NCBI GenBank assembly: GCA_022820625.1 | Contig: JAJEFE010000048.1 | Coordinates: 1-51,109 of the forward strand | Length of the DNA: 51,109 nucleotides | DNA from: Gammaproteobacteria bacterium | Lineage (GTDB): Bacteria; Pseudomonadota; Gammaproteobacteria; Steroidobacterales; Rariloculaceae | Direction of reading: 5' to 3' | Part shown: positions 7,642-16,649 of the stretch, one piece after another | Position numbering within the stretch: position 1 is the first letter of the stretch | Layout: each line of letters opens with the position of its first letter | Position numbers and translations under genes: made by a program | Notes under the pieces: model-generated | What the model was told of the DNA's origin: nothing | The model's database searches: none | Seen by the model: only the letters and a program-made list of their open reading frames with translations

Positions 7642-8700
7642 TTACGGATTCGAAATCAGGATTTCGTAAGCACCTGCGACGTTGCCGGCGCGTGAATAGT
7701 CGTACTCGATGAGGTGGTCGTAGTCTTCCATGAGGACGGTGTCGACCAGTTCCTGCCGGGTTCGGCCTGCGGCGATTCCGGCTTCGACGGCGGCGACGAG
7801 TTCCTCGAGGTATTGGCGTTGTTCGGTGACGTGGGCCTTTGTGCCGGGGGATTCGTGGCCGGGTGAGATGATGTCGAAGTCGAGGGCCTCCACGCGCCGG
7901 AGCGAGTCCACCCACTCGGGCAGGAAGCCGCCGTCCAGTTGAGTGCGGGGCGGGCGGTTGGGCGTGAGGAAGTCGACCGTGTAAATGGTGCGTTCATCGG
8001 GGAACAGCACCACGGTCATGTCGTCGGAGTGATTGGGCCCGGTGTAGTGCAGTTCGACGGTCTTTCCGCCCAGGCGCACGGTCGCCCGGTTCGTGTAAGT
8101 GATGTCGGGAGGTACCTGGTTGCCGGCAAAGCGCGCCGCCCATATTTCCGCGCGGTTCAGGCCTCCGTTGGCGTCAAGGTCCCGTCTCGCGAAATTGTTG
8201 CTGTACATCCCGATTTCGGTCTCGTTTTCCTGGATGAGGCCGTCGCCGTTGGTGTCCCAGAGTTGTTCGCGGGGCAGCAGCGGTGCGTCCTCCGGCGGGC
8301 GCTGGAGGTTTTTCCTCATGTTCTCGTGTCCGATGAAGGTCGCGGTATCCGCGAAGACTTCACCCCCGCTGGCGTGATCGTTGTGGCTGTGGCTGTAGAT
8401 CACGTACCGGACCGGCAATCCGAAGCGTTCGTCCAGCTGGACCTTGAGCCAGCCGGCGAGTTCGGAGTTGGTGGGATCCACGACGATGATGCCGTCCGGC
8501 GTCACGAGGAACATGCCGATGTGCCGAATCTGCCGGAACCGGTACAGGTCGCCGGTGACATTGGTGATCTCGCGTTCCGGCGGAGCGTTTTCCGGTCCGG
8601 CTTCCTGGGCATGGGCGGCCGATGCCGCGGCGGCAAGCGCACCCAGCGCCATCGGACCAGCCAGTCTTCTTGCGGCCCTGCTCAAGACTTTCTTCGACAT
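7642..8700 (-). CDS. Exported MBL-fold hydrolase with inserted EF-hand pair
   Basis: A 352-residue protein with a cleavable signal (ends AHAQ, residue 32). The zinc-binding set is complete: HSHNDH (104-109), GPNHSDD, the VDF Asp and GHES. Between the first and third motifs lie two EF-hand loops, DTNGDGLIQENE (149-160) and DLDANGGLNRAE (174-185), both with canonical 1-3-5-12 oxygen ligands. MBL enzymes with EF-hands in this position are unusual; calcium may stabilise or gate the site. The start at 8700 (MSKKVL) is preferred to 8784 because the signal peptide then begins properly. It is divergent from the PhoD-type gene (start 8826) and shares the 125-base gap as promoter region. The substrate is unknown. 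Confidence 0.88.
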   Translation of the reverse strand: MSKKVLSRAARRLAGPMALGALAAAASAAHAQEAGPENAPPEREITNVTGDLYRFRQIRHIGMFLVTPDGIIVVDPTNSELAGWLKVQLDERFGLPVRYVIYSHSHNDHASGGEVFADTATFIGHENMRKNLQRPPEDAPLLPREQLWDTNGDGLIQENETEIGMYSNNFARRDLDANGGLNRAEIWAARFAGNQVPPDITYTNRATVRLGGKTVELHYTGPNHSDDMTVVLFPDERTIYTVDFLTPNRPPRTQLDGGFLPEWVDSLRRVEALDFDIISPGHESPGTKAHVTEQRQYLEELVAAVEAGIAAGRTRQELVDTVLMEDYDHLIEYDYSRAGNVAGAYEILISNP

Positions 8701-8825
8701 CGGTGTTCCCCTCGTTTCAGGACGGGATGCGATTCCGGCGCGAACGGTTCCCGTCTTTCTCGCAGTCCGCGGCAGGAGTCCCATTGCATTCTGAAAGTTT
8801 CCAATTCCTGTGGCAAGATTTCGTC

Positions 8826-10934
8826 ATGCCGCCGCCCGACCAGTACTCGCGCCGCGAATTCCTCGCGGCCTTTGCGCGTTGCGCGGGTTGTTTTGTGGCG
8901 ATGGCCTCGACCACTGCCCTGGTGGGTTGCTCGAGACCGCGATCCACGCCCGGGCGCTTCGGTTTCCCGCAGGGCGTGGCTTCGGCGGATCCGATGCCCG
9001 ATGCGGTAGTCCTTTGGACCCGGGTCGAACCCGAGGCGGCCGGCACCGACAGCGTGGAATTGCGGGTGCAGGTTGCCCGCGATCCCGAGTTTTCCGATGT
9101 GATTCTCGAACAGGCGGTTCTTGCCGAACGCAGCTTCGACTTTACCGTGCGTTGCTTCACTGCCGGTCTGGAGTCCGATGGGAGTTACCACTACCGTTTT
9201 CTCGCGCCGGACGGCAGCGCCAGCCGGGTGGGGCGAACCCGAACGGCGCCTCCCGAGGACGCCGATCGTCCGCTGACCGTTGCCGTCTGTTCCTGCCAGC
9301 ACTACGAAGAGGGCCTGTTCAGCGCATACCGGCGGTTGCTGCTGGATGACGGGCAGGCGGCGGACGACCGCAGGATCGACCTCGTCGTGCATGTCGGTGA
9401 CTTCATCTACGAGGCCGGCAACCGGCGCCCGCTGGTCAGTCTGGACGGGGAGGAAATAGACCTGCGCAACGAGGACGGTTCGCAGCGCTTCGTGGCCAGT
9501 TTGCCGTCCAGGGGGGCCGCCGGACCGATGGGCGAGCAGTTGGTTGCCGAATCGCTGGACGACTACCGGGAGCTGTACAAGATCTACCTTCTCGATCCCG
9601 ACCTTCAGGACGCGAGGGCGGCGTTTCCCTTCGTCTGCATCTGGGACGACCACGAGTTCCACAACGACGCCTGGCAGAGTTATCACCCGGGCGGCCCGGC
9701 CCAGCGGCGCAAGATGGACAGCAACCAGGCGTGGTTCGAGTACATTCCCGCGGCGCTCGGCAGCAATCCCGTGCCCGGCAACCCGGCGCGGGATTTCTCG
9801 CCGGCCGAGGTTTCCGACGTGGAGCTTGAGGGTTTCGACGACAATTACCTGAGCCGCGAGCCCAACAACCTGGCGGCGATAGGGACCCTGTCCATCTACC
9901 GGAGCCTTCGGTGGGGCCGGATGGCGGAACTGCTGCTGGTGGACGGGCGCAGTTACCGGGGACCGCGCGGTGTCGATGCGTCGATTCCGGGCGGCGAGTT
10001 CCTGACGAGCGAACCGCTGCCTGCCGAACTCGTGGCAGTGCAAAATGCCGGACGCACCGCCAACGGAGGAAACCCTCCCGCGACCGTCAGCCTGGGCGGA
10101 GAGGAGATTCCCAACAGCCGCAGGGACAGCCCGGCGGGATCGCTGCTCGGCGCCGGGCAGAAGCAGTGGCTCACGGCCTCGCTGCTGGATAGCGAGTCGC
10201 GCTGGAAGGTGATCTGCAACGACGTGCCGCTCATGCGCTTCGGATTCGACATGAGGTTCAGGGACTACGGCAGCCATGACGATCTGTGGTGGACCGACGC
10301 CTGGGACGGCTATCCGCTGGAGCGACGGGAACTGATGACGTTCATCGCCGACGAGGGCATAACGAATGCGGTTTCCCTGACCGGCGACCGGCACGCTCAT
10401 TTCGCAGGCGTCGTGTATGACGATTTCGACAGCGATTCGCCCCGGGCCGTGTTGGCGGAATTTGCCGGCTCGTCCATCTGTTCCGGGCCGCGGCTCAAGA
10501 ACCAGAGCAACAGCACGCAATCCGACCCGGAACTGAACGGGCGGGTGCAGTTCGACGGTTCCCTGTTCGGATATCCGCGAGCAAACATGCCCGCGCTCAA
10601 TGCCTGGTTGCTGTTCGGGGCCGAAGCGGCCGCAACGCTGGGGGAGACCGGAGACGCGCAGGCCGCGATGCAGCAGGCGGCCGATGCCGTCAACCCCCAC
10701 CTTCACTACGCGGATACCGACGGTGTGGGTTACGTGATTGTGCGGTTCGATGCCGGCGGCGTCAGCGCGGAATTTGTCACCGTGGACGAGCCGATCGTAC
10801 ACCCGGGCTCAGATGGCCCGGCGGTGTGGCGACGGGTCAGGTTCGCCGTTCCGGCGTGGTCCGCAGGCGAGGAACCCAGCCTGGAGTACGCCGGGATGGA
10901 AGGAGAAACTCCACTGATGGGCCTGAAAGTCTAG
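8826..10934 (+). CDS. PhoD-type alkaline phosphatase/phosphodiesterase, Tat-exported
   Basis: A 702-residue PhoD-superfamily enzyme. The N-terminus SRREFLAAFARCAG is a twin-arginine signal, followed by ALVGC, a lipobox candidate, so it may be a Tat lipoprotein. An N-terminal beta-sandwich (GVASADPMPDAVVLWTRV) precedes the catalytic domain with VCSCQHYEEG, VHVGDFIYEA, WDDHEFHND and SLTGDRHAHFAG. These supply the metal and phosphate ligands of the family. It is long compared with Bacillus PhoD because of an insert in the middle of the catalytic domain. Start 8826 was chosen because the Tat motif then sits at residues 8-13; the open frame extends 68 codons upstream through the divergent gene. 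A small GC-rich repeat follows the stop. The natural substrate is unknown. Confidence 0.9.
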   Translation: MPPPDQYSRREFLAAFARCAGCFVAMASTTALVGCSRPRSTPGRFGFPQGVASADPMPDAVVLWTRVEPEAAGTDSVELRVQVARDPEFSDVILEQAVLAERSFDFTVRCFTAGLESDGSYHYRFLAPDGSASRVGRTRTAPPEDADRPLTVAVCSCQHYEEGLFSAYRRLLLDDGQAADDRRIDLVVHVGDFIYEAGNRRPLVSLDGEEIDLRNEDGSQRFVASLPSRGAAGPMGEQLVAESLDDYRELYKIYLLDPDLQDARAAFPFVCIWDDHEFHNDAWQSYHPGGPAQRRKMDSNQAWFEYIPAALGSNPVPGNPARDFSPAEVSDVELEGFDDNYLSREPNNLAAIGTLSIYRSLRWGRMAELLLVDGRSYRGPRGVDASIPGGEFLTSEPLPAELVAVQNAGRTANGGNPPATVSLGGEEIPNSRRDSPAGSLLGAGQKQWLTASLLDSESRWKVICNDVPLMRFGFDMRFRDYGSHDDLWWTDAWDGYPLERRELMTFIADEGITNAVSLTGDRHAHFAGVVYDDFDSDSPRAVLAEFAGSSICSGPRLKNQSNSTQSDPELNGRVQFDGSLFGYPRANMPALNAWLLFGAEAAATLGETGDAQAAMQQAADAVNPHLHYADTDGVGYVIVRFDAGGVSAEFVTVDEPIVHPGSDGPAVWRRVRFAVPAWSAGEEPSLEYAGMEGETPLMGLKV

Positions 10935-10936
10935 CT

Positions 10937-10977
10937 GCCGCGGCAAAGGTCCCGCGGCAAAGGTCCCGCGGAAAGGG
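10937..10977. repeat. 14-base tandem repeat (CCGCGGCAAAGGTC), about 3 units
   Basis: Two units of CCGCGGCAAAGGT and a third shortened and varied unit directly follow the PhoD stop. CCGCGG is self-complementary, so a stem is possible, but there is no T-run. It looks like slippage DNA rather than a terminator. Confidence 0.5.
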
Positions 10978-11254
10978 CCGGAAGAACGGTTGGCCGTAGA
11001 CAGCCGAACGGCCCGCGATGCATCCCGGCCGTCGCACAGCGCCTCGCGGAACTCAACCTGATATGGCAAGCGCCGTCGCGCGAATTAACTATTCTTTAGA
11101 GAAGCCGTCTGTGGCCTGGTATACAGTTCACGGGCCATACCCGGAGCCGTTCGGTTCACTGCCGCGTTGGGGGAAATGAGATGTTTCGAGTTGGGCGCAT
11201 CCTGCAGCCGTCAGGCTTGCGCTTGGGTGTGCCCGAAACGAATGGAAGGTTTGA
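10978..11254. promoter_or_regulatory. Leader and promoter region of the DUF5916 pair
   Basis: A gap of about 280 bases without a credible gene. TATACA at 11120-11125, preceded by TTAGAG 18 bases upstream, is a possible sigma70-type promoter for the downstream tandem pair. This is weak evidence based on hexamer similarity. Confidence 0.25.
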
Positions 11255-13459
11255 ATGATGTCGTGGGACTTTAAAGCTCGGTTGATCCCTGCAGTCGCTT
11301 TCTGCCTGGCAATGACCGGCGCGGCAGGCGACGCGCAGGAGCGACTGGCCCGCAAGGCAACGGAAATCGTTCGCGCTTCTTCCCCGCCCCAGTTGGACGG
11401 CAGACTGGACGATCCGGTCTGGGCCGAGGCCGCCGTCATCTCGGACCTGCATCAGTACGAGCCGGTCGATCACGGGCAACCCAGCGAGACGTCGTTCTTC
11501 TATGTGCTCTACGACGACGAAAACCTGTACGTAGGGGCGCGGCTTCTGGATAGCGAGCCGGCATTGATCGCGGCGCGGCAGATGGTCCAGGGGCAGTCGG
11601 TCGGCGTCGACGATCGGATCGAGGTGGTACTCGATCCGTTCAACAACATGCGCACGGGATACCGGTTCCAGCTCAATCCCAACGGTGTGCGCCGAGACGG
11701 GATATTCGACCGTGCCACCAACGTCAACGAGGACTGGGACGGCATCTGGCACGCCGAAGCGGTGATCGACGAGCAGGGTTGGACGGCGGAAATCGCGATC
11801 CCCTTCAAGACGCTGAATTTCGATTCCAATAACCCGGACTGGGGTTTCACCGTTGCCCGGGCGATTCCCCGCAAGCAGGAGCGGATGGCCTGGTCGTCCT
11901 TCGACCGCGACGTCAACCCCTCGTCGGCCGGAATCCTTTCCGGGTTCTCCGGTTTGCAGCAGGGCAGGGGGCTGGACATCATTCCCGCGGTCAGCCTCGC
12001 CAGCAACCATGATTTCGCAACCGAGGACCAGGCGACCCGCACGGATCCCTCCGTGGACGTCTTCTACAACTTCACGCCCTCACTGACGGGCGTGCTGACG
12101 TTCAACACCGATTTTTCTTCGACCGAAGTGGACGACAGGCAGGTCAACCTGACGAGGTTCCCGACCTTCTTCCCGGAAAAACGCGATTTTTTCCTCCAGG
12201 ACGTGGACATTTTCTCGTTCGGTCCGGGCAGGAGCGGCAACGGCCGGGGAAGCAACGGCCTGCCGTTTTTCTCACGGCGCATAGGCCTCAGCGATACGGG
12301 ACAGGCTGTCGACATCAACAGCGGCGCGAAGCTGACCGGGCGAATAGGACGATTCAACGTCGGAGTTCTGGGTGTCAATCAGGATGGATTCGAGGGGCGA
12401 AGAGGGTATGTGGAGGAGAGCGATCTCTTCGTCGGGCGCCTGTCGGCCAACGTCCTGGAAGAATCCAGTGTCGGCATGATCGTTACCAGCGGCAATCCCC
12501 GCTCCAACATCGACAATTCCCTGGCCGGCGCCGATTTCCGCTACCGTAACCGGCGGTTGCTGCCGGGACGAACCACGGAGGGTACCGCCTGGTTCCAGCG
12601 CACCGACAGCGCAAACGTGGACCTGGAACAGTCGGCCTGGGGCACGACTCTGGGCGTGAATTCCAGCGAAGGGTTTTCGGGCAGGCTCGAGTACGAGGTC
12701 ATGCAGCCGAACTACAACCCGGCGCTGGGTTTCGTGAACCGGCGGGATTACGAACGCCGGAGGCTCTGGAGCGCGTATCGGTACCGCCCGCAGGGGCACT
12801 CGTGGATTCGAAGCGTCATGGCCCTTCTCTCCGTGCAGGAATACGACACGTACTCGACCGGCGAATTCGAATCCGCCAGTTACTGGATGCGGCCGTTTCG
12901 CATCGAGAATCATCGTGGCGACAGCTACACCATGGCGGTGTCCAGGGGTCGAGAAGTATTGGCGGAGCCCTTCACGGTGGCCGGCAGCACGGTGATTCCC
13001 GCCGGAGAGTACGAGGAATCCGGATACGAGATCGAAATGGAGTGGGCGCAGGAGCGCGTGCTTGCACCGTCGCTGACCATAGGAAAAGAGGACTACTACG
13101 GCGGCGAACGGGTTTCGGTGCAGGGTCGGGTCGACTGGCGCCCCGGCAGCCGCTGGTATGCCCGCGTCTCGTACGAGTACAACGATGTGGAATTGGCGCA
13201 CAGCCATTTCCTCACGCGCCTGATTCAGCTACGCTCCAATCTGGCGTTCAACGTCAGGTGGTCCTGGGTCAACCTGATCCAGTACGACAATCTCTCCGAG
13301 AGTGTGGGCATCAACAGCCGGCTGCGCTGGAATCCCCGCGCCGGGGAGGACCTCTACGTCGTCTGGAACCACGACTTCGATGCCCTGGCTGCATTTTCGG
13401 ACATGCATTCGAGACAGTCCGAATTCGCGGTGAAGTACAGCCGCACGTTCCGCTTCTGA
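11255..13459 (+). CDS. CBM9/DUF5916 family exported protein, tandem copy 1
   Basis: A 734-residue protein with a short signal (cleavage near GDAQE). Residues about 40-210 are a CBM9/DOMON-like sandwich: PPQLDGRLDDPVWAEA, YVLYDDENLYVGAR, DDRIEVVLDPFNN, and then EIAIPFKTL. The rest is the DUF5916 region, rich in alternating aromatic strands (FFPEKRDFFLQDVDIF; ENHRGDSY; VKYSRTFRF at the C-terminus). A C-terminal Phe and amphipathic strands suggest an outer-membrane beta-barrel; that is inference. It is a close tandem duplicate of the next gene (same length, long identical stretches), and a third, more distant copy lies at 29390-31597. Function is unknown; homologues are often near TonB receptors and periplasmic hydrolases. 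Confidence 0.82.
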   Translation: MMSWDFKARLIPAVAFCLAMTGAAGDAQERLARKATEIVRASSPPQLDGRLDDPVWAEAAVISDLHQYEPVDHGQPSETSFFYVLYDDENLYVGARLLDSEPALIAARQMVQGQSVGVDDRIEVVLDPFNNMRTGYRFQLNPNGVRRDGIFDRATNVNEDWDGIWHAEAVIDEQGWTAEIAIPFKTLNFDSNNPDWGFTVARAIPRKQERMAWSSFDRDVNPSSAGILSGFSGLQQGRGLDIIPAVSLASNHDFATEDQATRTDPSVDVFYNFTPSLTGVLTFNTDFSSTEVDDRQVNLTRFPTFFPEKRDFFLQDVDIFSFGPGRSGNGRGSNGLPFFSRRIGLSDTGQAVDINSGAKLTGRIGRFNVGVLGVNQDGFEGRRGYVEESDLFVGRLSANVLEESSVGMIVTSGNPRSNIDNSLAGADFRYRNRRLLPGRTTEGTAWFQRTDSANVDLEQSAWGTTLGVNSSEGFSGRLEYEVMQPNYNPALGFVNRRDYERRRLWSAYRYRPQGHSWIRSVMALLSVQEYDTYSTGEFESASYWMRPFRIENHRGDSYTMAVSRGREVLAEPFTVAGSTVIPAGEYEESGYEIEMEWAQERVLAPSLTIGKEDYYGGERVSVQGRVDWRPGSRWYARVSYEYNDVELAHSHFLTRLIQLRSNLAFNVRWSWVNLIQYDNLSESVGINSRLRWNPRAGEDLYVVWNHDFDALAAFSDMHSRQSEFAVKYSRTFRF

Positions 13460-13473
13460 TCCTGAGTCAGGAT
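13459..13473. repeat. 15-bp palindrome between tandem DUF5916 genes
   Basis: ATCCTGA-G-TCAGGAT is perfectly symmetric, overlaps the stop codon of copy 1 and contains the AGG that serves as ribosome-binding site of copy 2 (start 13475). If it folds in RNA it would mask that site, giving a possible coupling or attenuation between the two genes. Confidence 0.4.
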
Positions 13474-13474
13474 A

Positions 13475-15679
13475 ATGTCGGTGGGTCACAAGGTTCGATC
13501 GGGGATCGCGTTCGCCGTCATCCTGGCGATGTCCGGCGCCGCGGCCGTCGCCCAGGAGCGTTTGACCCGGAAGGTGACGGACATCGTGCGCGCGTCTGCG
13601 CCGCCACTGCTGGATGGCAGGCTCGACGAACAGGTCTGGGCCGAGGCCACCGTCATCACGGACCTTCACCAATACGAGCCGGTCGACCATGGCGAACCCA
13701 GCGAGTCATCGGTCTTCTATGTGCTCTACGACGACGACAACCTGTACGTGGGAGCGCGGCTGCTGGACAGCGAGCCGTCGTTGATTGCCGCCCGGCAGAT
13801 GGTCCAGGGGCAGACCGTCGAGGTTGACGACCGGATCGAGGTGATACTCGATCCGTTCAACAACATGCGCACCGGTTACCGATTCCAGCTCAATCCGAAC
13901 GGTGTGCGACGCGACGGGTTGTTCGACCGCGCGACAAATGTCAACGAAGACTGGGACGGTATCTGGCATGCCGAAGCGGTGATCGACGAGCAGGGCTGGA
14001 CAGCAGAGATATCGATCCCCTTCAAGACGCTGAATTTCAATCCGAACAATCCGGACTGGGGATTCACCGTTGCCCGGGCGATTCCGCGCAAGAAGGAGAG
14101 CATTGCCTGGTCATCCTTCGACCGCGCCGTCAATCCCTCCTCCGCCGGCGTGCTTTCGGGGTTCTCCGGTTTGCGGCAGGGCAGGGGGCTGGACATCATT
14201 CCCTCGGTCAGCCTGGCAGGTAACCGCGACTTCGCGACCGAAGACCAGGCGACCCGTACGGACCCGTCCGTGGACGTCTTCTACAACTTCACGCCTTCTC
14301 TGACGGGCGTGCTGACGTTCAACACGGATTTTTCCGCCACGGAAGTGGACGACAGGCAGGTCAACCTCACGCGGTTCTCGACCTTCTTCCCCGAAAAACG
14401 GGATTTCTTCCTCCAGGACGTGGATATTTTTTCGTTCGGTCCCGGCGGCATGCAACCGGGCAGCATGGGCACGAACGGCATGCCGTTTTTCTCGCGCCGC
14501 ATCGGGCTGGGCGACGCGGGGCAGGCCGTCGATATCAACAGCGGCGCGAAGCTGACCGGGCGAATCGGGCGGCTGAACGTGGGCGTCCTGGGCGTCAATC
14601 AGGATGGCTTCGAGGGAAGAAGGGGGTATGTGGAGGAGAGCGACCTTTTCGTGGGACGGGTATCCGCCAACATTCTGGAGGAATCCACTGTCGGCATGAT
14701 CGTCACCAGCGGCAATCCGCGGTCCAATATCGACAATTCCGTTGCCGGCGCCGATTTCCGTTACCGCAACAGGCGGCTGTTCCCCGGCCGAACCGCGGAA
14801 GGTGCCGTCTTTTTTCAGCAAAGTGACAGCGGGAATCTCGACGTGGACCAGTCCAACTGGGGTGCGCAATTCGGCGTGGCTGCGAGCGACGGATTCTCCG
14901 GCAGGGTCGAATACGAGATCATGCAACCCAACTTCAACCCGGCGTTGGGTTTCCTGAACCGCAGGGATTACGAACGTACGCGTTTGTGGGGCTCCTATAG
15001 TCATCGCCCACAGGGACACCCCTGGCTTCGAAGATTTGCGACGTTTGTTTCCCTGCAGCACTACGACACCTACTCGACGGGCGAATTTGAATCCGCGAGC
15101 TACTGGTGGCGTCCGATTCAAATCGAGAATCATCGTGGCGACCAATACAGCCTGTCGGTGATGAATTTGCCGGAGGCATTGGCAGAGCCGTTTACGGTGG
15201 CCCGCGGTACCGTGATTCCCGCCGGAGAATACGACGAAAACGGTTATCAACTTGAAGCGGAATTTGCGCGGGAACGCGTGCTTGCGCCAGCGATCGAAAT
15301 CAGCAAACAGGGATACTACGGAGGCGATCAGCTTACATTGGCCGGCAGCGTCGACTGGCGCCCGAGCAGTCGCTGGTACACCCGTGTCTCGTATCAATAC
15401 AACGACATCGAGTTGCCGCACAGCCACTTCCGCACGCGACTGATCCAGATCCGCGCCAATCTTGCATTCAACGTCAGGTGGTCCTGGGTCAACCTGATCC
15501 AGTACGACAATCTGTCCGAAAGCGTGGGGATCAACAGCCGCCTGCGCTGGAACCCCAGAGCCGGGGAGGACCTTTACGTGGTCTGGAACCACGACTTCGA
15601 CGCCCTGGCCGCATTTTCGGAGATGCATTCGAGGCAGTCCGAATTTGCGGTGAAGTACAGCCGCACGTTCCGGTTCTGA
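13475..15679 (+). CDS. CBM9/DUF5916 family exported protein, tandem copy 2
   Basis: A 734-residue paralogue of the preceding gene, 15 bases downstream. The signal ends near AAVAQE. The CBM9-like part (PPLLDGRLDEQVWAEA; DDRIEVILDPFNNM) and the FFPEKRDFFLQDVDIFSFG block are nearly identical to copy 1. The main differences are a loop at about residues 322-333, which here reads GGMQPGSMGTNG, and the strand region around residues 440-620. The very similar ends (both finish VKYSRTFRF) show recent duplication or gene conversion. The two genes probably form an operon and may make related barrels of differing surface loops. Confidence 0.82.
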   Translation: MSVGHKVRSGIAFAVILAMSGAAAVAQERLTRKVTDIVRASAPPLLDGRLDEQVWAEATVITDLHQYEPVDHGEPSESSVFYVLYDDDNLYVGARLLDSEPSLIAARQMVQGQTVEVDDRIEVILDPFNNMRTGYRFQLNPNGVRRDGLFDRATNVNEDWDGIWHAEAVIDEQGWTAEISIPFKTLNFNPNNPDWGFTVARAIPRKKESIAWSSFDRAVNPSSAGVLSGFSGLRQGRGLDIIPSVSLAGNRDFATEDQATRTDPSVDVFYNFTPSLTGVLTFNTDFSATEVDDRQVNLTRFSTFFPEKRDFFLQDVDIFSFGPGGMQPGSMGTNGMPFFSRRIGLGDAGQAVDINSGAKLTGRIGRLNVGVLGVNQDGFEGRRGYVEESDLFVGRVSANILEESTVGMIVTSGNPRSNIDNSVAGADFRYRNRRLFPGRTAEGAVFFQQSDSGNLDVDQSNWGAQFGVAASDGFSGRVEYEIMQPNFNPALGFLNRRDYERTRLWGSYSHRPQGHPWLRRFATFVSLQHYDTYSTGEFESASYWWRPIQIENHRGDQYSLSVMNLPEALAEPFTVARGTVIPAGEYDENGYQLEAEFARERVLAPAIEISKQGYYGGDQLTLAGSVDWRPSSRWYTRVSYQYNDIELPHSHFRTRLIQIRANLAFNVRWSWVNLIQYDNLSESVGINSRLRWNPRAGEDLYVVWNHDFDALAAFSEMHSRQSEFAVKYSRTFRF

Positions 15680-15803
15680 TCTCTAGTCGGGTCGGCTGGC
15701 CGAGTCAGACCCTCGTCCTGGTGAGGTTTTCGTCCCGTCTCAAGTCATCGCAGTCGTCCCCGTTTACAATTCACGTACTGTGGAACCCGGGAGTCTGGCG
15801 GCG

Positions 15804-16637
15804 ATGAATCTCTTCAACCACCCGCTCACCGGCATGCCGTTCGGTTGGGCTCTGGATCTGTGCATCGTCCTGGCGGCAATCATATGGCTGCTGTCGGTCA
15901 TTACGCGGGAAGTCTCCTGGGTGGACCGCGCGTGGTCGATCTGTCCGGCGATTTACTGCCTCATGGTGGCGTATGCCGTGAGCTTCGACTCCGCGCGAGT
16001 GAATCTCATGACGGTCCTCGTCATCCTCTGGTCAGTGCGGCTGACGTTTAATTTCATCCGCAAGGGCGGCTTCCAGAAAGGCGGCGAGGATTACCGTTGG
16101 GACGCCGTGCGCAAGCAAATGGGGCCGGTGGGGTTCCAGTTGCTCAACATCGTCTTCATCGCGCCGGCGCAGATGCTGTTGATCTGGCTGTTCACGTCGC
16201 CCATACACCAGGCGTGGGTGTGGCAACAGATACCGTTGAATTGGCTCGATGCGGTAGCCGCAGCCCTGTTCCTGGTGTTCCTGATATTCGAATCCCTGGC
16301 CGACGAGCAGATGTGGCGGTTCCAGCAGGACAAGAAACGGAAAATGGCTGCGGGTGAGGAAATCGTTGAGCCGTTCCTCAAGACCGGCCTGTTCCGCTAC
16401 AGCCGACACCCGAACTACTTCTGCGAACTGGGTATGTGGTGGGTCTTCTACCTGTTCGCCGTCGCCGCGTCCGGCCAGTGGCTGCACTGGACGGGCCTTG
16501 GATTCATTCTGCTTACGGCGTTGTTCATACCGTCGCTTAGGCTCACCGAATCGATCTCGGCCGAAAAGTATCCCGCTTACAGGGACTACCAAGCATCGAC
16601 ACCCGCATTGATTCCGCTCCCGAAAATCGGCAGCTAG
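15804..16637 (+). CDS. DUF1295 (steroid 5-alpha-reductase-like) integral membrane protein
   Basis: A 277-residue polytopic membrane protein with about seven hydrophobic segments (LDLCIVLAAIIWLLSVI; LMTVLVILWSVRLTFNFI; AVAALFLVFLIFESLADEQ). The C-terminal signature LFRYSRHPNYFCELGMWWVFY is the conserved isoprenylcysteine methyltransferase/5-alpha-reductase-like C-terminus found in DUF1295. ENP-type members use NAD(P)H or SAM; the substrate here is unknown. Start 15804 (ATG) is preferred over a GTG at 15780 because GGGAG lies upstream of it. It follows the DUF5916 pair in the same direction after 124 bases, so linkage to that operon is possible but not shown. Confidence 0.85.
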   Translation: MNLFNHPLTGMPFGWALDLCIVLAAIIWLLSVITREVSWVDRAWSICPAIYCLMVAYAVSFDSARVNLMTVLVILWSVRLTFNFIRKGGFQKGGEDYRWDAVRKQMGPVGFQLLNIVFIAPAQMLLIWLFTSPIHQAWVWQQIPLNWLDAVAAALFLVFLIFESLADEQMWRFQQDKKRKMAAGEEIVEPFLKTGLFRYSRHPNYFCELGMWWVFYLFAVAASGQWLHWTGLGFILLTALFIPSLRLTESISAEKYPAYRDYQASTPALIPLPKIGS

Positions 16638-16649
16638 TGCAATATTTGG

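Noticed and set aside
5290..7695. 801-codon open frame on the plus strand antisense to the penicillin acylase gene
   Set aside because: It is a GC-rich shadow: no domain, Arg/Pro/Val-biased content, and the opposite strand encodes a complete enzyme with signal and catalytic Ser.
8682..10802. 706-codon open frame on the minus strand antisense to the PhoD gene
   Set aside because: Shadow of a clear phosphatase gene; composition is random-like and no motif is present.
10937..10980. Rho-independent terminator after the PhoD gene
   Set aside because: The repeats are GC-rich but there is no proper stem-loop followed by a T-run.
14111..15628. 505-codon open frame antisense to DUF5916 copy 2
   Set aside because: The same type of shadow; its counterpart opposite copy 1 is broken differently, so it is not conserved.
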